A stretch of DNA of 64,000 bases from assembly GCA_008973525.1 (NCBI GenBank), contig WACJ01000266.1:62001-126000 (forward strand), given 5' to 3'. Shown piece by piece: positions 47,971 through 60,735 of this stretch. Below the pieces are notes generated by a model. It worked only from the letters and a program-made list of their open reading frames with translations. It made no database searches and was not told the DNA's origin. Each line of letters starts with the position of its first letter. Within the stretch, counting starts at the first letter, position 1. Made by a program: the position numbers and the translations under genes. Source of the DNA: Stenopsyche tienmushanensis (lineage: Eukaryota; Arthropoda; Insecta; Trichoptera; Stenopsychidae).

Positions 47971-48386
47971 TTAGGTTTCGAAGTTTTAAAAATATCTTAA
48001 TCTTTTTTTTTATTTGTACTCACCATTATCTGCAGATTTCAGTCAAAGTCAAGTCAAATTTAATTTAATTATTACTTTAAAATGACACAAAATGAAAGAC
48101 ACTACGGTTCATGTAAACCTAAACCAATATTCAATATCAGAACGAAAAAGATGTGTGTTGTTTGTGAGAAAAAATGTCACCGTGCAAAAATAAACAATTG
48201 ATGTATGTAAATCTAAACAAATTATTCATGCTTTCCCTGTCAATTATGATTATTTTCGGTTATCCGGAATTTCGTTATCCGGACTACTTTTATCCACAAT
48301 TAGTCCGGATAATCGAGGTTCTACTGTATAAAAATATATGTATCAAAGTGGTCCGCTGTAGTCCTTATAGAACAGGCTGTAATAAA
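47971..48386. mobile_element. pogo 3' part with terminal end
   Basis: 48231-48326 has TTATCCGG repeated and ends as the inverse of CAGTAGAACCTCGATTATCC, followed by TA. With the C-terminal frame at 46793 it forms the 3' part of one pogo/Tigger-type element once the TTAA transposon is removed (inference). A short frame with CVVCEKKCH at about 48145 is unexplained. Confidence 0.55.
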
Positions 48387-48962
48387 CAGGGTTTTGAATC
48401 GGAACTGAACCGAAAACCGATTAAAAAAAATGTTTAAATTTTGATCCAGGGATTGCATTAGACCATCCCGGTACCGGAATTTTCAATGGTTTAAGAAATT
48501 ACCTTGATAAATCTGATCAAAAATTACTAATAAGTCCAAAAGGAGTGTTTCGTCATTCAGTCTGGATCTGATTTTGGTAGCCAGACAACCTGCTGCTGAA
48601 AATGCATGCTCAGCCTCCACACTCGTTGGAGGTACGGACTAAAATTTGCAAAATTCCCGATTTCCCGACAAATTATTTATTTCCGTGACTGCAGATGAAT
48701 ACTTATATACTCTAATACTTTGATGTGATTCGTAATTGTATTACGGAGGAACACAAAAATTCTGAAGCCCGTATCTATTATATTTCATATCGATATTTCC
48801 ATTATTAGAGTCGAGGTGTAGTAAATACATCACCGGTAGGGTAAGGTTAATATATAAATTTGAAAAACATATATATACATAGATTAGACCGCTATTGCCT
48901 CGCCAATTAGTTGGTACGCCACTGTTTCCAAGGGTCCAGATTTCGGCGGGAATGTCTCGATC
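48387..48962 (-). pseudogene. hAT transposon 3' end with dimerisation domain (composite copy c)
   Basis: The + strand starts CAGGGTTTTGAATCGGAACT, a hAT-type terminus. Minus strand 48635-48540 encodes PTSVEAEHAFSAAGCLATKI, then RSRLNDETL, the hAT C-terminal dimerisation domain (E.AFSAAG...T..RSRL). The composite repeat follows (48640-48962). The frame breaks after DETL. Confidence 0.8.
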
Positions 48963-49649
48963 GTATATCGAAAAAGTATCATTAAATAATGATGCGACTG
49001 TCATTGACAAGCAATCTTTGAATTGATGGATATTGAAATATATTTTTAAAACAAGAAAATCAGCAAATAGTTAATATATGGATAAAATAATTTTATACGA
49101 ATTACAGCACTTCAATCTCATGAATATCAAACGCTATGACTCGCTTAAAAGGACAAACAGCGTTCTCGATTCGACTATTGAACATTCATGAGACAACACG
49201 TAAGGAATTAAGCACAGGGTTTTCGGAGCATCAAATGAACGTGCTCTAAATCTCGAGGAGTGCATGTAACATTTGAAAAACGTAAAATATCATCAATTCT
49301 CAGTTTCAGTATAAGTCCATCGAGTTCTTTCCTTAGTTCAAAAGCGAGCTTACTTATCAAACAGGTTTCAAAAGAGAGTACATACATTCCGAGCAATGGC
49401 TTAAACATACTATGTTTTATTGCTTTCAATAGCTTGTCTAAAGTGTTTCCTGTCATTACCCAGTCAAGTATAATGACAGCGTTCGGATGAAACACTGAGT
49501 ACTTCTGTTCATCAGATTTGCAAGTGCTAATCCTATAAATATAATGTCATAGCCTCTTTAAACAAAGATCTGGGTTGGATATTTTTAAGGGCAGGGCATT
49601 TTATATTGTAGTTCCTCTTCGAAGCTTTCAAGTAATTCATCATAAGAGG
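48963..49649. other. Unassigned spacer
   Basis: A 95-codon minus-strand frame (49495-49208) and its antisense are both open and unlike known proteins. Confidence 0.35.
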
Positions 49650-49930
49650 CAGAGCCGTAACAAGGGCGTGGCAAAGCAAGCGCCCGCCACGGGAGCAACT
49701 GAGCTTGGGGCGCAAAACCCAGAACACCGACCCGGTCGAATCATGGTTTTTATTTTACTCGACCATTTTACTTTACATGAACCAAAACTTATTGACTCTG
49801 TCCGTTTTTATAATATATATTCTATCGCGAGGTGCTCATTCGTCATATCAGCGGTTCGAAAAGCGGACCGATCGGACATACAAACCTTGTGGCCACTCCG
49901 TCCTCTTTTTGCGGCATTTTCTATGATCGT
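49650..49930. mobile_element. hAT-type MITE end plus GGTCCG repeat copy 2
   Basis: Starts CAGAGCCGTAACAAGGGCGT and matches 63878-64000 through TTTTATTTTACTC. Position 49835-49925 is the inverted copy of the short repeat at 4206-4310. The right end was not found. Confidence 0.6.
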
Positions 49931-51140
49931 CTAGCAATGTAGCGTATAAACACTTTCTAGCATAGTGTTTCATAAATCATTTTTTTATATTATGTATGTA
50001 AAAAAAAAACAAATTAAAACAACCGGAGCTGAATCGAAAACAGTAAAAACCGTTATATTTCTCGGAAAAAACACCGAATTGAAACATATAATGGTTCGAA
50101 AACTATTATAATATATATAAATTTAAAAAAAGATGACCTCCTGGAGAATTGGATACATAACACAATTGATATTCTTTTTCTAGAAAAATACCAGTAAAAC
50201 AAGAAGAAGACATTTGCTATAAACAGTGGATACAATGTATACAATATTTTTTATACACGACTCAATCGCAAGACTATTGATGGACGTTTATTTTTTTAAT
50301 GTCATACTGAAGAATGGACAGAGGTAACCATGGAACGGTGATTGAAAACTAAATTCTATCTGATGATAAAGATCGCATCAATGGGAAAACATCCACTGGG
50401 AACAAAGATGGTTATAAAAAGAGTTTAGGCGTTTGGATTTCATCCAAATGCGAATATAGTAATTTCGCAATTGCGATCATATTTTAACGAATCTTGTACG
50501 CGTCCAATGTGTTGCTAAGCTCAAATGTCAAAATTCAACATTTCCGGTGGGCGATTTTCGCAGCAAATACCAGCAAAAGACGTTTGCCAAAGTCCATCGT
50601 GTCATCGGAACAAATAAAAAAGTGTCTCGCGGACACCATCGAAATCATTGGAGGTCTTCATCTCACTTGCAGCATCCAATTAGCACCAGTTTGCGACCTT
50701 GGATATTCAAAAAAATACGTACGTCTAAGCAAGTATATAATTACAACGAGTGATTCATTGCTATATAAGCTTTTAAATAATACAAAGCTTAGAGTTTATT
50801 GTAGGAGCGTGTTGGCTCGCTGCAGGGTTGTCTTTTAGTTGCCTATCAAATTTATAACGTTTTGTAAAATATGTTTGTCTTGACAAATATATTGTACGGG
50901 TGCCATAACTTTTAAATTTATAATGTCCAAAATATATCCTCATTATTCAAGACCTAAATATAGTGCGTACCTAAAAATATCATCGTATTAACGCGAAAAT
51001 GTATGCAAATTTTGCATTAAACTTGAGGCAAAGAGAAAAAAACTCAAGATTTTATGTTGTTTTTAACACTCTCGTCGCCCAGCCTGAATCAGTGTTGTTC
51101 AAATCACGTTTAATCAAATCCATTGATGTGCAGACAATAT
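49931..51140. other. Unassigned spacer
   Basis: 50024-50105 is AACCG-rich like the hAT termini elsewhere. A 114-codon frame at 50494-50838 is unrecognised. Confidence 0.35.
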
Positions 51141-51370
51141 ATTAGGTGTGCCAAAAATTCTTTGCTGATTGTTTGATAATGCAAGGTTTTTTTTTCATTT
51201 CTATTTACAAAATCATATAAACGTAATTATCTTCAATAAAGTGATATAACATCGAAAGCGTTTATCCTTTAAAGAATGTGCCAAATATTGAAAAAGATGA
51301 TAATCCGTCGGAAGTGTAGAAGTTCTTCCCATTTTAATCCCTGAGTTTTCCAGATGTCTTCTTCGCCTTG
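51141..51370 (-). pseudogene. mariner transposase C-terminal relic
   Basis: The minus strand gives LKWEELLHF and, one frame over, LPTDYHLFQYLAHSLKDKRF, the third catalytic Asp region and following helix of DD34D mariners. The TTAGGTGTGCCAAAAATTC at 51144-51162 looks like the matching terminus. The rest is missing. Confidence 0.7.
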
Positions 51371-51612
51371 TATTGCATAATTCTACCTAATTCATTATCG
51401 ACGTTTAATTCTTAATTTTTTTGTTAACCCTTTCCAATTGTTGATATAACGTTGAAACGAGGGTACTCTCGGGGGCAGAATCCTCGGGCAACTCCTTGCC
51501 CCCGCGTGTTCGTCGGAATTAGGAAATCCAATCCTGAACCAAAATTAATCAATAGCGTAAGTAATTACATTGATAAATTTGATGAAAATTGAACATTTGT
51601 TTAATATAAATT
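51371..51612. other. Spacer with a TTAACCC start
   Basis: TTAACCCTTTCCAATTG at 51424 resembles a piggyBac terminus; no partner end or gene seen. Confidence 0.35.
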
Positions 51613-51990
51613 ATTCAAATATTCCCGATTTCCCGACAAATTAGTTATTTCCGTCGCTGCAGATGAATACTTATATTCTATAATACTTTGATGTGATTCG
51701 TCATTATATTACGGAAGAATACAACAATTCTGAGCCCCGTATCTATTATATTTCATATCGATATTCCCATTATTAGTGTCGTGGTGTAGTAAATACATCA
51801 CCGGTAGGAAAAGGTTAAAATAACAATTTGAAAAACATATATGTACTGTATATATTTATACATAGATTAGATAGCTTTTTACTATTTACTGCCCCTGGGC
51901 GTCGCCTAAGCTCACCAATTAGTAGTTACGCCACTTTTTCCAAGCGTCCAGATTTCAACGGGAATGTCTCGATTTAGTAGCCTTCATCGT
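51613..51990 (-). mobile_element. hAT-derived composite repeat, copy d
   Basis: Same order as copy a, from ATTCCCGATTTCCCGACAAA to TAGTAGCCTTCATCGT. The LTR at 51991 begins exactly where other copies continue GCTGGTGAGG, so the LTR or a deletion joined here. Confidence 0.65.
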
Positions 51991-52343
51991 GGGTGTATGG
52001 GTGTCGAACAGAAAGATTCTCTTCTCTAAATAACTATTTATTCCACACGAGAGAGAGAGAGATCTGGCTGCAGGAGAGACGATCTCCCAAAGCCAAAGCT
52101 AACTGACGACTCTCCAAACTCCCGCCTCCTGCGCGTGACTACCCAATCGGCAACGGTGCACGCGCAAGAAGTGATTCGTCAGTATGCAGATGCAATGTCT
52201 CCGTAGGGCCACAAGAGATGGCGCTGTTAAAATAGCATATTGCATCTGAAGAGAGACGGAAGATGTCGCGATTAATTTTGCGAATTAAATCTGCTCAGAT
52301 TAACAGCGCCACTACGTGGGGATGGTAAATCGCCAACGCTACA
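51991..52343 (-). mobile_element. LTR fragment, family 2, copy 1
   Basis: On the minus strand it starts TGTAGCGTTGGCGATTTACC and carries AACAGCGCCATCTCTTGTGG and GTGTGGAATAAATAGTTATT (with AATAAA). The last part of the LTR seen in copy 2 is missing. No internal region is attached. Confidence 0.7.
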
Positions 52344-54342
52344 CTGACAATACATATCTGTTGTTATCGTTTCGCCAGGTTTAATAAATTCATAATGAAT
52401 ATTCCACTAAACGCACAAAATAATCTAGTTATTCGTCAATCCAGATTTCGGAGTCGGTTTTTTTCGGTCTTAATTGATAGCCCTATCCTCGTCAGATAAA
52501 TAGCGTACAAACAATATGCAACTCACAGCCAAATTACATCCAATATTCGTCGCATGGCTTGCAAGAATCTGAAACGTTTGTAATGAAAGCTGCCAGGTCA
52601 TGTGTTACGTTGAAAGATGAACTAAGAAATGAATGGAATTGAACTGCAGACGTCTATGTCCTGCACAATGATGATGGCTAAGTTCTTATTTATTTCATCC
52701 AATGTCTGTTTTTCACACTACAACCCAACAGCACGTATCTTTGTCTCTATTCATAAGTTTATTTTCGTACGGTCATTTCTCAAATTCCATTCGACCTACA
52801 TTTTTTTATAAATGCTACATCATAAAATAGATTTGGAGCCGATTCTTCTTCGTCCTACGCGTCGTCAAACCATCAATATTGACCAAAGGATTCCATTATG
52901 ATGACCTATACGACGCTAAGTAGAATCTTAATCTCGCAGAGTGAGAATAAATATACTTGTCACCGGTTTGCTAGGAAAAAAAACAACATTTCGTTATTCT
53001 CCTTCAGGTATTTGTTGTGTAAACATTTTAATGTTTTTGCTATGAAATCTATTTTCATCGTTTGACGTTCCTCTCTTTTCGCCAAAGATTCGCACTATGT
53101 CTTATAACCGCTTTGCGTTATTTTTGTATGATTATTTTCATTAATATTGCGCAATAAAAGCCTCCAAATTGAAGCCATATAAATAGAATTATTCAATCCA
53201 ACTATCCATAGGTTTTTAAAAAATAAAAGATCCAAAATATAGGTTCAATTTCGGTTTTGTTTTCGACGAAAATACTTTGCTTTTCAATTTTCGGTTCAGT
53301 TCTGGTTCGAAAGTCTTTAGGAAGAAATATGCTTCTCTTCGGACTTTTGTGCCTTTCGTTCCTTTATCAAAATATTTTGATATTTTTGCTTCGAAAACTC
53401 AACCACACACGACAAACTATCGAGCTAAACCGTGACTTCGAGCAACTTCGAGCTGACTTCGAGCAAAATTTCGCATACCGTCAAATACGTGATTCGGTAG
53501 GTTTCAACGAATAAACTACGTATTTATTTTTATATAACTTATGTCCAATGAAATTTAGAATTTAAAAAAATGGCCTGGAAATCTGATGTTATTAGTTAAC
53601 AAGCTAAGGTTATTGCGAACTCTGTGATTTGCAAACAAATTCAAATTCCACAATTTTATATTGAAAAACAACTTGCAGCGCACGTGATTCGGACTCATGT
53701 TTACAATGTTATCAAGATGGGTAATAATTCTGTGTGCATATATTATACATAGCAAGAATACTCGAACGTTATAAAATTAAGTGGGCAGTGCATGTGGATG
53801 TGCTGATGTATTATTGAAGGTTGAAAATCGAAGAATAAATAGATGGCTTGCCAAAATAACGATGAGAAACCACAGGCTCGGGAGTGGATGTTGAAGATCG
53901 TAAAATTGAACAGGAGAACAAAAGTTATGCATCCGAAGACTTGGCTTCTGGCCGATATTTTTTATACGATTGAAATAAAATAGCAAATTCCAAGCAATGA
54001 TTGACAAAGAATTCCTTCCGTGATCTTTACCATATGCTCGATAATTATTGAGGATCTTTAAAATTTTTAATTGGGTTTATTTGATCCAAAGCTATAGATA
54101 TTTACAAGAATCTCGCAATTATTGTGATTATACGACATAAAACCACTTAAACTTGAATACAGTGTACTCTTGATTATCCGTGCTTGAAAAATATTCGAGA
54201 GATTTAGAGAGAGAAAAAAATTAGGGCGACATGTTGGGCGACGAGTGTGTTAAATTGATTGTTCATAAACCCTCATAGAACCGTTACTGGCGCCATCGTG
54301 TGGATCGGGCCTAATTCAAACACATATACACCTCACCAGCAC
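52344..54342. other. Unassigned AT-rich region
   Basis: 53236-53310 is a GGTTCAGTTCTGGTTCG scrap like the AACCG hAT ends. The 85-codon frame 53257-53514 includes that scrap and a repeated FEQLRADFEQNF phrase. Not a recognisable protein. Confidence 0.35.
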
Positions 54343-55206
54343 GATGAAGGCTACTAAATCGAGACATTCCCGCCGAAATCTGGACGCTTGGAAACAGTGG
54401 CGTAACTACTAATTGGCGAGCTTAGGCGACGCCTAGGGGCAGTAACTGTACATACAGTACATATATGTTTTCAAATTGGTATATTTACATTTCCCTACCG
54501 GTGGTGTATTTACTACACCTCGACTCGAATAATGGGAATATCGATATGAAATATAATAGATACGGGGCTCAGAATTTTTGTATTCCTCCGTAATATAATT
54601 ACGAATCACATCAAAGTATTAGAGTATATAAGTATTCATCTGCAGTCACGGAAATAAATAATTTGTCGGGAAATCGGGAATTTTGCAAATTTTAGTCCGT
54701 ACTTCCAACGAGTGTGGAGGCTGAGCATGCATTTTCAGCAGCAAGTTGCCTGGCTACCAAAATCAGATCCAGACTAAATGACGAAACACTCGATGCTTTA
54801 AGGTTACATCGAGCATTTTTTCAAAATAATATTTGATTTTTTTTTAAATTGTATTTTTATCTTTTCTTAAATAAATAAAATTCTTTCGCCTTAAAGTTAT
54901 TTTTTAGTAATTTTTTATCAAATTTATCAATGTAATTTCTTAAACTATTGAAAATCCCGGTCCCGGGATTCCGAGACTGACCCAGGGATGATCTAATGCA
55001 ATCCCGAAATCCCGGGATCGAAGTTTTGGCTCGGGATTGGATTCTCTAATTGTAATTCTGGAGAGCTTCCAAACGTTTTTTTTTTTTCATTTTAATTTTC
55101 GTTCCTGTTCAGTACCAAATATTTATACCGTTTCGGTTACGATTTTTGTTCCGGAAAAAATAATGGTTTTATAGATTTTCGGTTCAGTTCCAGTTTGAAG
55201 CCCTAC
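54343..55206 (+). pseudogene. hAT transposon 3' part with dimerisation domain (composite copy e)
   Basis: The composite repeat (inverted to copies a-d) leads into 54699-54836, which encodes LPTSVEAEHAFSAASCLATK, then IRSRLNDETLDALRLHRAFF and a stop. This is a complete hAT C-terminal dimerisation domain, the most intact in the window, though a TAG lies just before it (54693). The tail holds GGGATTTCGGGATT-type repeats and ends GTTCCAGTTTGAAGCCCTA, the hAT terminus. Confidence 0.85.
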
Positions 55207-56690
55207 TTTTTTGATTTGATGCAAATAATTTAATCAAAGACCTCTCACTGTCCGGTTGCTGGATTAATCCACCAAGCTGTAGCTATGTTATATTTAATCT
55301 TCCCAATTCTGTTCGTCGGTTTTAAATAATAAGTGTTTTTATATCGACGATTTCACGCTAAACAAATCCCTTCACACGTCGAAAAACTTCGATTAACATA
55401 TACTTAATTTATAATATGAATTTTCAAATGCATAAATTGGTAACCATCATTAAATCGACGTGTACGCGCTTTATACATAACAGATTCCTTTCAAAAATAG
55501 ATCGAAACGGGATAGCCACGCATTCCCGGTCGGCCAAAAGCAAAAATAATGCAATACCACACGAAAAAAGGACGCATGATTCATGTGAAGAGTTTTGATG
55601 ATCCAGATTTGTGCATCCGGTGGGGAAATTAAGGACGAGATTGAAGAAACGAATTCATGGAAGTTGCGCCTCTAGAAATAGATCGACCTAATAATTTATG
55701 TGCGTGCGACGACTGTAAAGCTTGGAGCCGAGAGCGACGTCCCAATATAATTGTTTTACAATTTTCAATAAGAAAAATCATCGCAAAATACACTCGGAAA
55801 AATATTTTGAGCATTAAGCTCATGTATTAGAAAACAACACCCACAGAATCGAATAATCGATTGATCTGGATCTATCTTGGCGTAAATACATTCAATTGGA
55901 TCATCAATCTCATTAGAGAGAACAATTGTATGACGGATATCGTAAGTAAATAGAACTATGATGATACATGAATTTAATGCTAATTAAAAATAGTTTTGTA
56001 AAATGGAATAGAATAGTCTTAAACCTAGAGTAGAATCCATTGGATTATTGATGATGATCACACGATCAAGCCGATAATTACAACAGCTGATGTGGGATAT
56101 TTGATAAATCTGCTTTTGATTATTTCATGGTCCAAGAACTTGCGGCTCTTCAGCCGCCGATTCCCAATCGCTAAATTATAGTATTAAAAACATCAATACT
56201 TGTATTCTAAATTATAAAAAAACGATTAAACCAAATGGGAAACAGCCACTTGATACATCTTTTCTGCATAAGGCATCGGAATCACTAAATTTCTTCGAAA
56301 TGTTGGGTTACTCGGCTAATATTTTTAGCTATATGAATTTTCTGAATGATCGTATTCAAAGAAAGCGTTAAACATATTGGCAAATCAAATTTATTTCAAA
56401 GTTAAGATTTCGACATCGAAAAATATAAGTAGAAGATTTTCTACGCATGACCTTTGATCCAAAATTCTTACTGCATAAAATAGTAAATTATAAGCAGCTA
56501 CAGATAATTTATATTCAATTGCTCAATTTACATCTTCATTTTATATTCCTAGTCGAAAAGCTCGTTTTTTTAAGTTTGATCGTAGTTTGAGTAGTGCGTT
56601 ATTTTAACTCAGTCCGGTTCGCTAACTTAAAAAGGCGTGTTTCGCGCGGTGCTTTTTACGTACGTCGAGCTTTTGACGCACAGCAAATAA
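55207..56690. other. Unassigned AT-rich region
   Basis: No recognisable gene or paired termini. Confidence 0.4.
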
Positions 56691-58160
56691 TATTAGGAGT
56701 ACGAATTAGTTTGATCCATTTTCAAAATATGGCCATGGCTAAATAATATTCAGTTTGTATCCCTTTGAGTTTGGGCGACTGAAACGCATCGAATGGTTAT
56801 GAAAATGTATGTCCCAACTGATAAATCAAGTAGGGAATAGTTTCGACGTTTCAAGAATGATGATTTCAGCTTTGAAGACAAGCCTCGTTCTGGACTAGCA
56901 GAATCATCGGAAATGGCTCAACAAAAAAGACGACTGACATCAGACAGCGATTGACTGGGTTGGGGGTTCATTATTAATCAAACCCATTTCCTGCGCTGCT
57001 GTATGGTCTGTTCTGGGTTACCCCGGACTAGCCACACAAAGAGTGTCTTCCACAGATCCTTTAGCCCCACGAGAAACGCTACACGTGGAGCGTCCAGGTG
57101 CCCACCCCTTTTGCTCCACCCCCTCCAGGGAAGACGAGGTTTCCGCGGGAAAGATCAGCTTCAGACCAGGTGAACCCGAAGGTGTGATGAAGGAGAAAGG
57201 ACAAAGGTTCAAGGGATTCACATACTTTCGCGGGTTCATTACCACCACGAGTCCAACCTCAGTTCGAAGGGGGCTACAGCAGATGACGGACTGCAGGGGC
57301 TACCCCTCCCTATGATACTCATATCGGTTCAGTAATTCTTAGTACCTAGCCACGGAGATGAGTCGCCGCTCGAACAGCCTAAAACCGTTCTCCCCTGTTT
57401 GCCTGAGCTGTTGAGGATAGTGGTGAGCCTTTGACACAGTCTCCACCAACTACTGTAATCGCCTGTTCCACACAACCCTTTATAGATATGCAGCACATGG
57501 TGACTTGCGCACCCAACTCATGTTAGCTGGGGCTACCCCAGCTGCGTTTGATGAGCAAACCAACGAGGGTATTTTCTCGCACATCTACTCCACATCATTA
57601 CCCTAGGTGTTCAACCGTTGCCCACGTTGGCGTAGGGTTGCCCCCCCCCCCCCCCCCCGGGGGTTTTATGAAGACTCGACATCCATGGAAATGATTCAAA
57701 GGAACAATTGGATGCCTGACAATCGATATAGGTACAATCGATTCATTTAAGCCGTGCATTACGAGAAAAACTACCGAAATACGAGCAAAGACATGACAAA
57801 GTTATTCTTCTGCATGACAACGCACGGCCTTATGTCGCAAAAACCATAAAAAAAATATTTGGAAAGTGGCATATTTTACCGCACCCACCATATTATCCAG
57901 ACATCCACCAGATTACTGGTTGTTCCGACAGATGCAGCACAATTCGGCAGCTCATCGGTTCACTTCATTTGCAGAAATTTAAAATTGGCTCCTAACTTGG
58001 ATCGCCTCAAAAGACGATACATTTTTCGAGATGGAATTCGAAAATTGCCTGAGAGGCGGAAAAAAGTAGTAACCAGCGATGGACAATACTTTGATCAATC
58101 TATGTATTCAGCTCTAACATTCAGCTTATCACTTTTTGTATTCAATCAAGTTGAGCACCA
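56691..58160 (+). pseudogene. mariner relic interrupted by a GC-rich insert
   Basis: After a terminus-like TTAGGAGTACGAATTAG the N-terminal part reads FRRFKNDDFSFEDKPRSGLA. The insert follows. From 57664 the C-terminal part reads REKLPKYEQRHDKVILLHDN with the second catalytic Asp (HDN) intact, then HILPHPPYYPD, and finally RDGIRKLPERRKKVVTSDGQ YFDQ at 58029-58098. The first catalytic region is missing. Several frameshifts. Confidence 0.85.
56957..57663. other. GC-rich insert in mariner, unidentified
   Basis: About 700 bp clearly GC-richer than anything around it, ending in a run of 20 or so C followed by GGGGG (57641-57663). The 90-codon frame at 57043-57315 and the antisense 76-codon frame (57248-57018) are both open and unrecognised. 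It may be a piece of a LINE, a SINE or captured DNA. The C run may also mark an assembly join. Confidence 0.5.
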
Positions 58161-59569
58161 TTGCTAGATACTCGCCCATCTATGTAATATAATGCTTTCT
58201 AATTTTGATTCGTCAACCAAACAATTGCATAATTCCTCGTCCTAGTTTCTTGCATACATCACTCTACAACCACCGATGATTTGCTGCTCCCTAATCCCGT
58301 AAAACATAAAAATAATATTATTTTGCACATTAAAGTGGTCAACCCTCTTGTAGCATCCACTTCGTTTGCTGCATAGTTTACGTAAGAAATTTAGCCTCGT
58401 GCGTGTTAATCACTTGCACTTATTAACTAGCTAAATACGTACAAATTTTGCAAATTCTTCGAAGCTCACGTGGAATCCTGGCGATACTTACGGCTCGGAA
58501 TGTGTTAATATCAAAAATGTGCGAATTTCAATCAAACATTTCCCAGGAATGTGAAGTAAAGAAATTCCTATATTTGATCTTCCACCGTCCATACCAAACA
58601 GCAACACAGCATCTTGTGCTTTTCAGCGATTTTTATTTATAGAACAATCGATTTTTTTCTGAATTTTATATCTAAACCTTGACTTTGAATTTCGAACGAA
58701 ATCTTTCTGTTGATTACGTGGTGCAATTTATATAAAACATCTGCTTATTCGATTTGATTGCGCTTTTCAGTAGGAACAAAACAATTTTGTAGCGTGCTTT
58801 CTTTTACATTATTTGTATTCTAGAAGCACTGATGCTAATTTGGCAAGTTTTCATCTTCGGTAGTAGAATAATAATGAACTCAAACAAACTTCACAGACAA
58901 TTAAATAATAAACAAAAATATTCAAACAGTGTTATAATAACATTCCTGTCTACAAAAGATATAATCCATGCCCGCAACATTAAATTCAAAATCAAGATAC
59001 AGTAACGCCCTGCTGCAAAATCAAGGGCATTCCAAATTAATTCCTCAACACCTGCCCAAGGCATCTCTTCAAATCGGCATTAATATTCCTTGTTTCCTGC
59101 TTGCAATGACAAGTTATCCTTACAACGTTGCAGCATTGGATCCAAGCCAAATCTGAAACTATTACGAATGTTTACCGCATTGGGAAGCAAACGAATTCAT
59201 ATTCATTGCACAGGAGCTATTGTGAGCAAAATACATTCAGCAACATCTTGTTGATATCCAGCTTCTTTTATTTGTTGGCCTTGTTTATGGTTTGGGTAAT
59301 TTGGCAAAATTTCACAGTGGCGTTTATTTTACCATCCGACGACGTGCTATTTCTTGCCAATTGAATGATCTTATCGAACGTGTTGGCTCAAAATGTAACA
59401 TTAACATATAATAGCTTCCATTCATCTTTAGCCTGAGATAATCTTATCTATTGTACTCTAGATATTCTCCTGATTTCATCCATTTAACTAGATATCGATC
59501 GTAGATTGCCTTATTATATTTTTCAGCCGTTCGCCTTGCCACATGATCTAATAATTCAAGCTCTACACC
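58161..59569. other. Unassigned AT-rich region
   Basis: Short frames only (59128-59364, 78 codons, hydrophobic middle), unrecognised. Confidence 0.35.
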
Positions 59570-59830
59570 TGTGGTTCTCATCCGGTGCACCGCAAAAAAA
59601 TTGGTAAAAACGACGGTGCTTCTTCAATGGTAGGCTCAATCAAAGGATTTGTTACCCTTGCAAAGATAAGAAACCCTAATATTATAACTACGCACTGTTT
59701 TTTGCATAGAGAATCATTAGTTTCGAAAGCATTACCAGCAGCACTAAAACCTGTATTAGATCAAGTTTTAAATATGGTGAATTTCATAAAACCAAGACCT
59801 TCAAAAACACACATGTTTAGAAATAGAAAG
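59570..59830 (+). pseudogene. Buster-type hAT fragment with left end
   Basis: CTGTGGTTCTCATCCGGTGC is the left terminus of this family. A deletion then joins it to NDGASSMVGSIKGFVTLAKI, followed by THCFLHRESLVSKALPAALK and VLDQVLNMVNFIK. The TDGA motif and the frame after it are better kept here than in the other copies; the frame runs to about 59830. Confidence 0.8.
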
Positions 59831-60368
59831 ACAAAAGTTGTAATATATAATTTCAATGTCCTTCTTCCATATCAATCAATGCTTTTTATATTGTGCAAAA
59901 ACTTCTAATTATACATGATTTTATTATAGTCCTTATGACATCCATGAAAGCATGAATCTTTAATATGCCATATTCATGGTTAAACGCGCCCTATTCCGTG
60001 GCTCGCATGGTCTCCACATCTGACACCACTGGATTTCTTTGTCTAGGGCGTGCAAAAAAATAATTTACACGACGGAGGTGTCTACAAAAGAAATCCTAAT
60101 TGAAAGAATAATCGCTGCCTTTGCAAAACTGAAAGAAGAAATGCTACTTCGGACAACTACGGTTGTCTACGAGCGGAGGTGGCCAATTTGAACAAATTTT
60201 GTAAATAAACTTAATAAAAAACATCATAAGCATAAAAAGTATTTTCTTAATCCTAGCCCTGGCAAACTGGTACCTCTTCAAGTTTAACGACATTAAAGAA
60301 TTTAGAAGTTGGCATTCCTTACTCGTTTGCACATTTTATGTGACACCTCCATCTCTCTTTAGGTGCAA
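59831..60368. other. Unassigned spacer
   Basis: No recognisable content. Confidence 0.4.
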
Positions 60369-60735
60369 TGTGTTATTTTAACAGCGCCATCTCTTGTGGC
60401 CCTGCGGAGACATTGCACCTGCATACCGACCGATCGCTTCTTGCCCGTGCACCGTTGCCGGTTGGGTAGTGACGCGTAGGAATCGGGAGTCGGAAGAGTC
60501 GTCGGTTGGCCTTGATTGCGGGAGGTCGTCCTTCCTGCAGCCAGATCTCTCGCTTTCTCTCTCGTGTGGAATAAATAGTTATTTAGAGAAGAGAATCTTT
60601 CTATTCGACGCCCATCCATTCCCATCCATTCGTCCAGCAACATCACGGCCCGATTAAAGAACGGATCCGTGCGACGAGCACGTGGGGGCCGCTCGGGGAC
60701 TATGCCATCGAGAGCGCCCCCGCCTCAACGTTACA
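60369..60735 (+). mobile_element. LTR fragment, family 2, copy 2
   Basis: Matches 51991-52240 in inverse: TATTTTAACAGCGCCATCTC, GTGTGGAATAAATAGTTATT. It continues to the LTR end CGCCTCAACGTTACA, which mirrors the start TGTAGCGTTGGCG of copy 1. It lacks the first 140 bp or so. No primer-binding site or coding region follows. Confidence 0.72.
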
